Below the pieces are notes generated by a model. That model did no database searches. It saw only the letters and a list, made by a program, of their open reading frames with translations, and had not been told where the DNA came from. DNA of 64,000 nucleotides. Source: Drosophila pseudoobscura (lineage: Eukaryota; Arthropoda; Insecta; Diptera; Drosophilidae). The stretch covers positions 16,492,001 to 16,556,000 of the forward strand of contig NC_046679.1 in assembly GCF_009870125.1 (NCBI RefSeq), written 5' to 3'. Positions 61,618-64,000 of the stretch are shown here, piece after piece. Each line of letters opens with the position of its first letter. The stretch's first letter is position 1. The translations under genes were made by a program, and so were the position numbers.

Positions 61618-64000
61618 TCATTTCTTGCCACCGAAACTGGGCTTCGGCAGCGATCCCATAAAGGCCCCCGCATTTGTGGGCAAGGCCGGGGCCACAAAGC
61701 TCAGATCGGGTATGACGGATATGAGCGGTGCCACCTTGGCATTGCCTATCTGGAATTGCTGCCGCTGATGGTGCTGCTGATAGGTGGCTCCGGCTGCCAA
61801 CGAGCCCGCGCCCGTTGTCGAGGGCGCCGTGGAGAAGTCGTGCATTATGTGGATCTGCTGCGGCGTGGCTGGCACATTGTTGTTGTTGTTGTTATTGTTA
61901 TTGTGGTTGGTTGAGGCACTGCCGCTGTGCTGATATTTGGGCACCAGATTGCTGTGGGCATGCGTCTGCTTCTGGTGCTGATAGAGACTGAGTGGATTGT
62001 TGTAGAAATTGGCGCTCTGCCAGGCCCCGGAATTAAACTGTGGAGCCGATGGTCGGGCCGCCAGCGGAGTGCTGCTCACAAAATCGGACCAATCATCCTC
62101 CTTCGGCCCAGGCCCAGACCCAGTCCCAGAGGGGGGCTTCTTTAAGCTGTTGATATTGTTATTATTGCCAAAAGACTGTTGCTGCTGTGGATGCTGCTGC
62201 TGCTGCTGCTGGGGCACAGGCACCGACACAAAGTCCGACCACTCATCATCCTCCTGTTGCTGCTGGTTCTGCTGCTGTTGCTGGGGCGGCTGCTTGGCAA
62301 CCGTTGCACTTATCGTCGGGGGCTTGGACTGTGCCGAGAACAGATCTTCAATGCGGGCCATTTCCTCAGCATTGATGCTGGACAGAGCATTGTCGCCCCA
62401 CTCTATGGTGGTTTTGGCCAGGGGAATGGCCTGTGGCAGCAATATGGCCGGGCAGAGTATCATTTGTTCGCCAAATGTGGGCGTCCCGTTCCTTGGCGGC
62501 TGTAGCGAGGCTTGCGTTCTCGCTGGCATCGACTGGAAGTCACTGAAATCATCATCCTCCGCCATTGGGTTCACTGTCGTCGGAAGCTCAAAGCTGCTCG
62601 TTCCGTTGCTGCTGGGCAATCTGCTGGGCGAGTCCAGGCCAAATGGCGGCGGTTTGTACTCCACATCGCGGTACTCCTTCTTGACCACCGTCTCATCAAT
62701 GATGATGCCAGTGGCTGCGATCTCGTAGTCGAAATCAATGGGCGCTAGCGTTGTGGTCCTTGCCACAGCCGTATCTGATTTCGAGGGTGTGTAAATATGG
62801 GTCTCCTTCAGTGGCATCGCAAAGCCAGTGGGAGTACTGGTGGTGCTGCTTCCTTTGAGCTCCTCTGGCGCCACTGCTGGAGCTGAAACTGGAGGTGGAG
62901 ATGGCGTTGAGGTTGCTCTCAAATCAAACTGCTGCTGGTGTGATTGCTGTTGCAGCTGCTGCTTCTGCTGTTGCTGATGCAGCTGCTCACTGCCGTTGAG
63001 GTTGTGGCCATAGCCGTTTGCTGATAGAGCAGTCGATAGCGTCGCTGCTGCTGCAGCAGCAACTGCTGCTGGTGGCGCTGCTGTGGACTCAAGGCGGTCG
63101 CTATTAATGTCTGGGTTAACGTTGCCCTGGTCAAAGCTGGTGGTTTCGGTGCTGCTGGCGACGACACACTTTTCCCCATTAGACGGGCCAGTCCGCGCTT
63201 CAGTTTGGCCCGTTTGTGCTGCTGCGGTGGCTGTAGCTGTTGTTGCCTCCAGTCCTAGGAAAGAGGAAAAGCAAGCATTAGTGGTGTTAGTCCTGGGCAG
63301 ATCGTATGAATATGAGAGAGAGTTTGAGGCACTGCAAGCTCAGCAAGAGATATATCAACAGCATTATCCCATAAATTCTAGCTAAATAAATGGGGGGGAG
63401 ATATTTTTCTGGGTTGGAACAACTACTTGTGCTTCGAGATAGCTCGGAGGTTGCGGTTAGAGCCCTGCATGAACAGGCTTGGGCCCGAAAATTTCGGTTT
63501 AGTGATTCGGGGCATGAGTATAGCTATGATTCTATAAACACTGTGGATTCATGCAGGGCTCTGGTTTAGATGATGCTTTTTTGTGCCAAAGAAAGAAAAG
63601 TAACAAGAACGGGGAAACCAGATGTGGGGATTCAGAATCATTTTGGAATAGGGAATAGAGTAGAGAGAAGAGAAGAGAGCAAAAACAAAAAGCAAAACGG
63701 AAAACACTACAACAGACACACACGCAAACAAACAAACACACGCACAGAACGCCCAAACGAAACTTACTAAAATCCAGCAAGAAGGCATCGTGATCAGTGA
63801 GTAGATTTATTGTGTTTGTTGTTGCATGATTGTTGTTATCATTATCGTTATTGAGGAGTGTGGTTAATGATGAAGAATGGTGCATATCATTGTGTGGTTT
63901 GTTAGAGGGGGAATCCATCATCAGATTGTCATCCGTTTGGGGTCGGGCAGCAGCGGCAGCAGCAGCAGCGGCAGCATTACCATTTTCATTTAGTTCGTGG
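61618..64000 (-). CDS. Synergin-like clathrin-adaptor accessory protein (3' part, partial)
   Basis: The gene continues beyond the right edge. Visible exons are >64000-63768 and 63254-61618; A/GA across the 513-bp intron makes Arg and the frame is open throughout. The upstream part reads HELNENGNAAA...DDNLMMDSPSN and ends DHDAFLLDF; the last exon starts RLEATTATA. Three acidic-aromatic motifs, EDDDFSDFQ, DDEWSDFVS and KEDDWSDFVS, match the DDFxDF-type appendage-binding motifs of gamma-synergin/aftiphilin proteins. These work with AP-1/AP-2 in clathrin traffic between Golgi and endosomes. The rest is low-complexity Gln, Asn, Ala and Pro sequence with a hydrophobic C-terminus (PLISVIPDLSFVAPALP) ending FGGKK. 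Without the N-terminal EH domain in view the family call is moderate. A second open frame in the last exon (MGKSVSSPAAPKPPA, 63179-62919) arises from the CAG repeats. Confidence 0.7.

Overview
This is eukaryotic DNA, almost certainly from a Drosophila. Every recognisable gene has a clear fly orthologue (Ir100a, Acf, PR-Set7/Set8, ferrochelatase, the riboflavin transporter). Introns are short (50-115 bp) with GT/AG ends, coding third positions are GC-rich, and a DINE-1/INE-1 repeat is present. Dense CA/GT, GAGA and CAG microsatellites suit a species outside the melanogaster subgroup, such as the obscura group; that placement is inference. Ir100a and its neighbours suggest Muller element E (3R tip, cytological 100A-B of D. 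melanogaster).

Layout. About 1-33 kb holds almost no protein code: long, microsatellite-rich intergenic or intronic sequence. Exceptions are a likely partial minus-strand exon at the extreme left (1-89), two small unassigned exon-like pieces near 21 kb, and a 24.7-27.5 kb block in which a 1.4 kb array of 38/39-bp tandem repeats is sandwiched between two DINE-1-like pieces. At 31.9-32.7 kb lies a degenerate minus-strand coding remnant. It is followed at 33.06-34.4 kb by a decayed copy of msl-2 (dosage compensation) that retains the CXC domain but has no recognisable RING. That copy ends in four ~108-bp tandem repeats that begin within the relic's own last coding segment.

From 35.9 kb the window is gene-dense: ferrochelatase (+), riboflavin transporter (+), an unrecognised 287-aa protein (-), a DCAF5-type WD40 gene (+) with Ir100a (-) nested wholly inside its last intron, Acf (-, WAC-DDT-PHD-PHD-bromodomain subunit of ACF/CHRAC), a possible small ORF, PR-Set7/Set8 (+, H4K20 monomethylase), and the 3' part of a synergin-like adaptor protein (-) that runs off the right edge.

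The genes are unrelated housekeeping, chromatin and chemosensory genes and do not form one pathway. Two pairs converge tail to tail (DCAF5-like/Acf and Set8/synergin-like) with closely facing or overlapping poly(A) signals. Acf and Set8 are probably far apart in D. melanogaster (100A versus 88B), so the 55-57 kb gap, which carries two perfect DRE motifs, may mark a synteny breakpoint. Exon models were built by hand by matching reading frame and splice sites; every exon join given for the main genes keeps the frame open.
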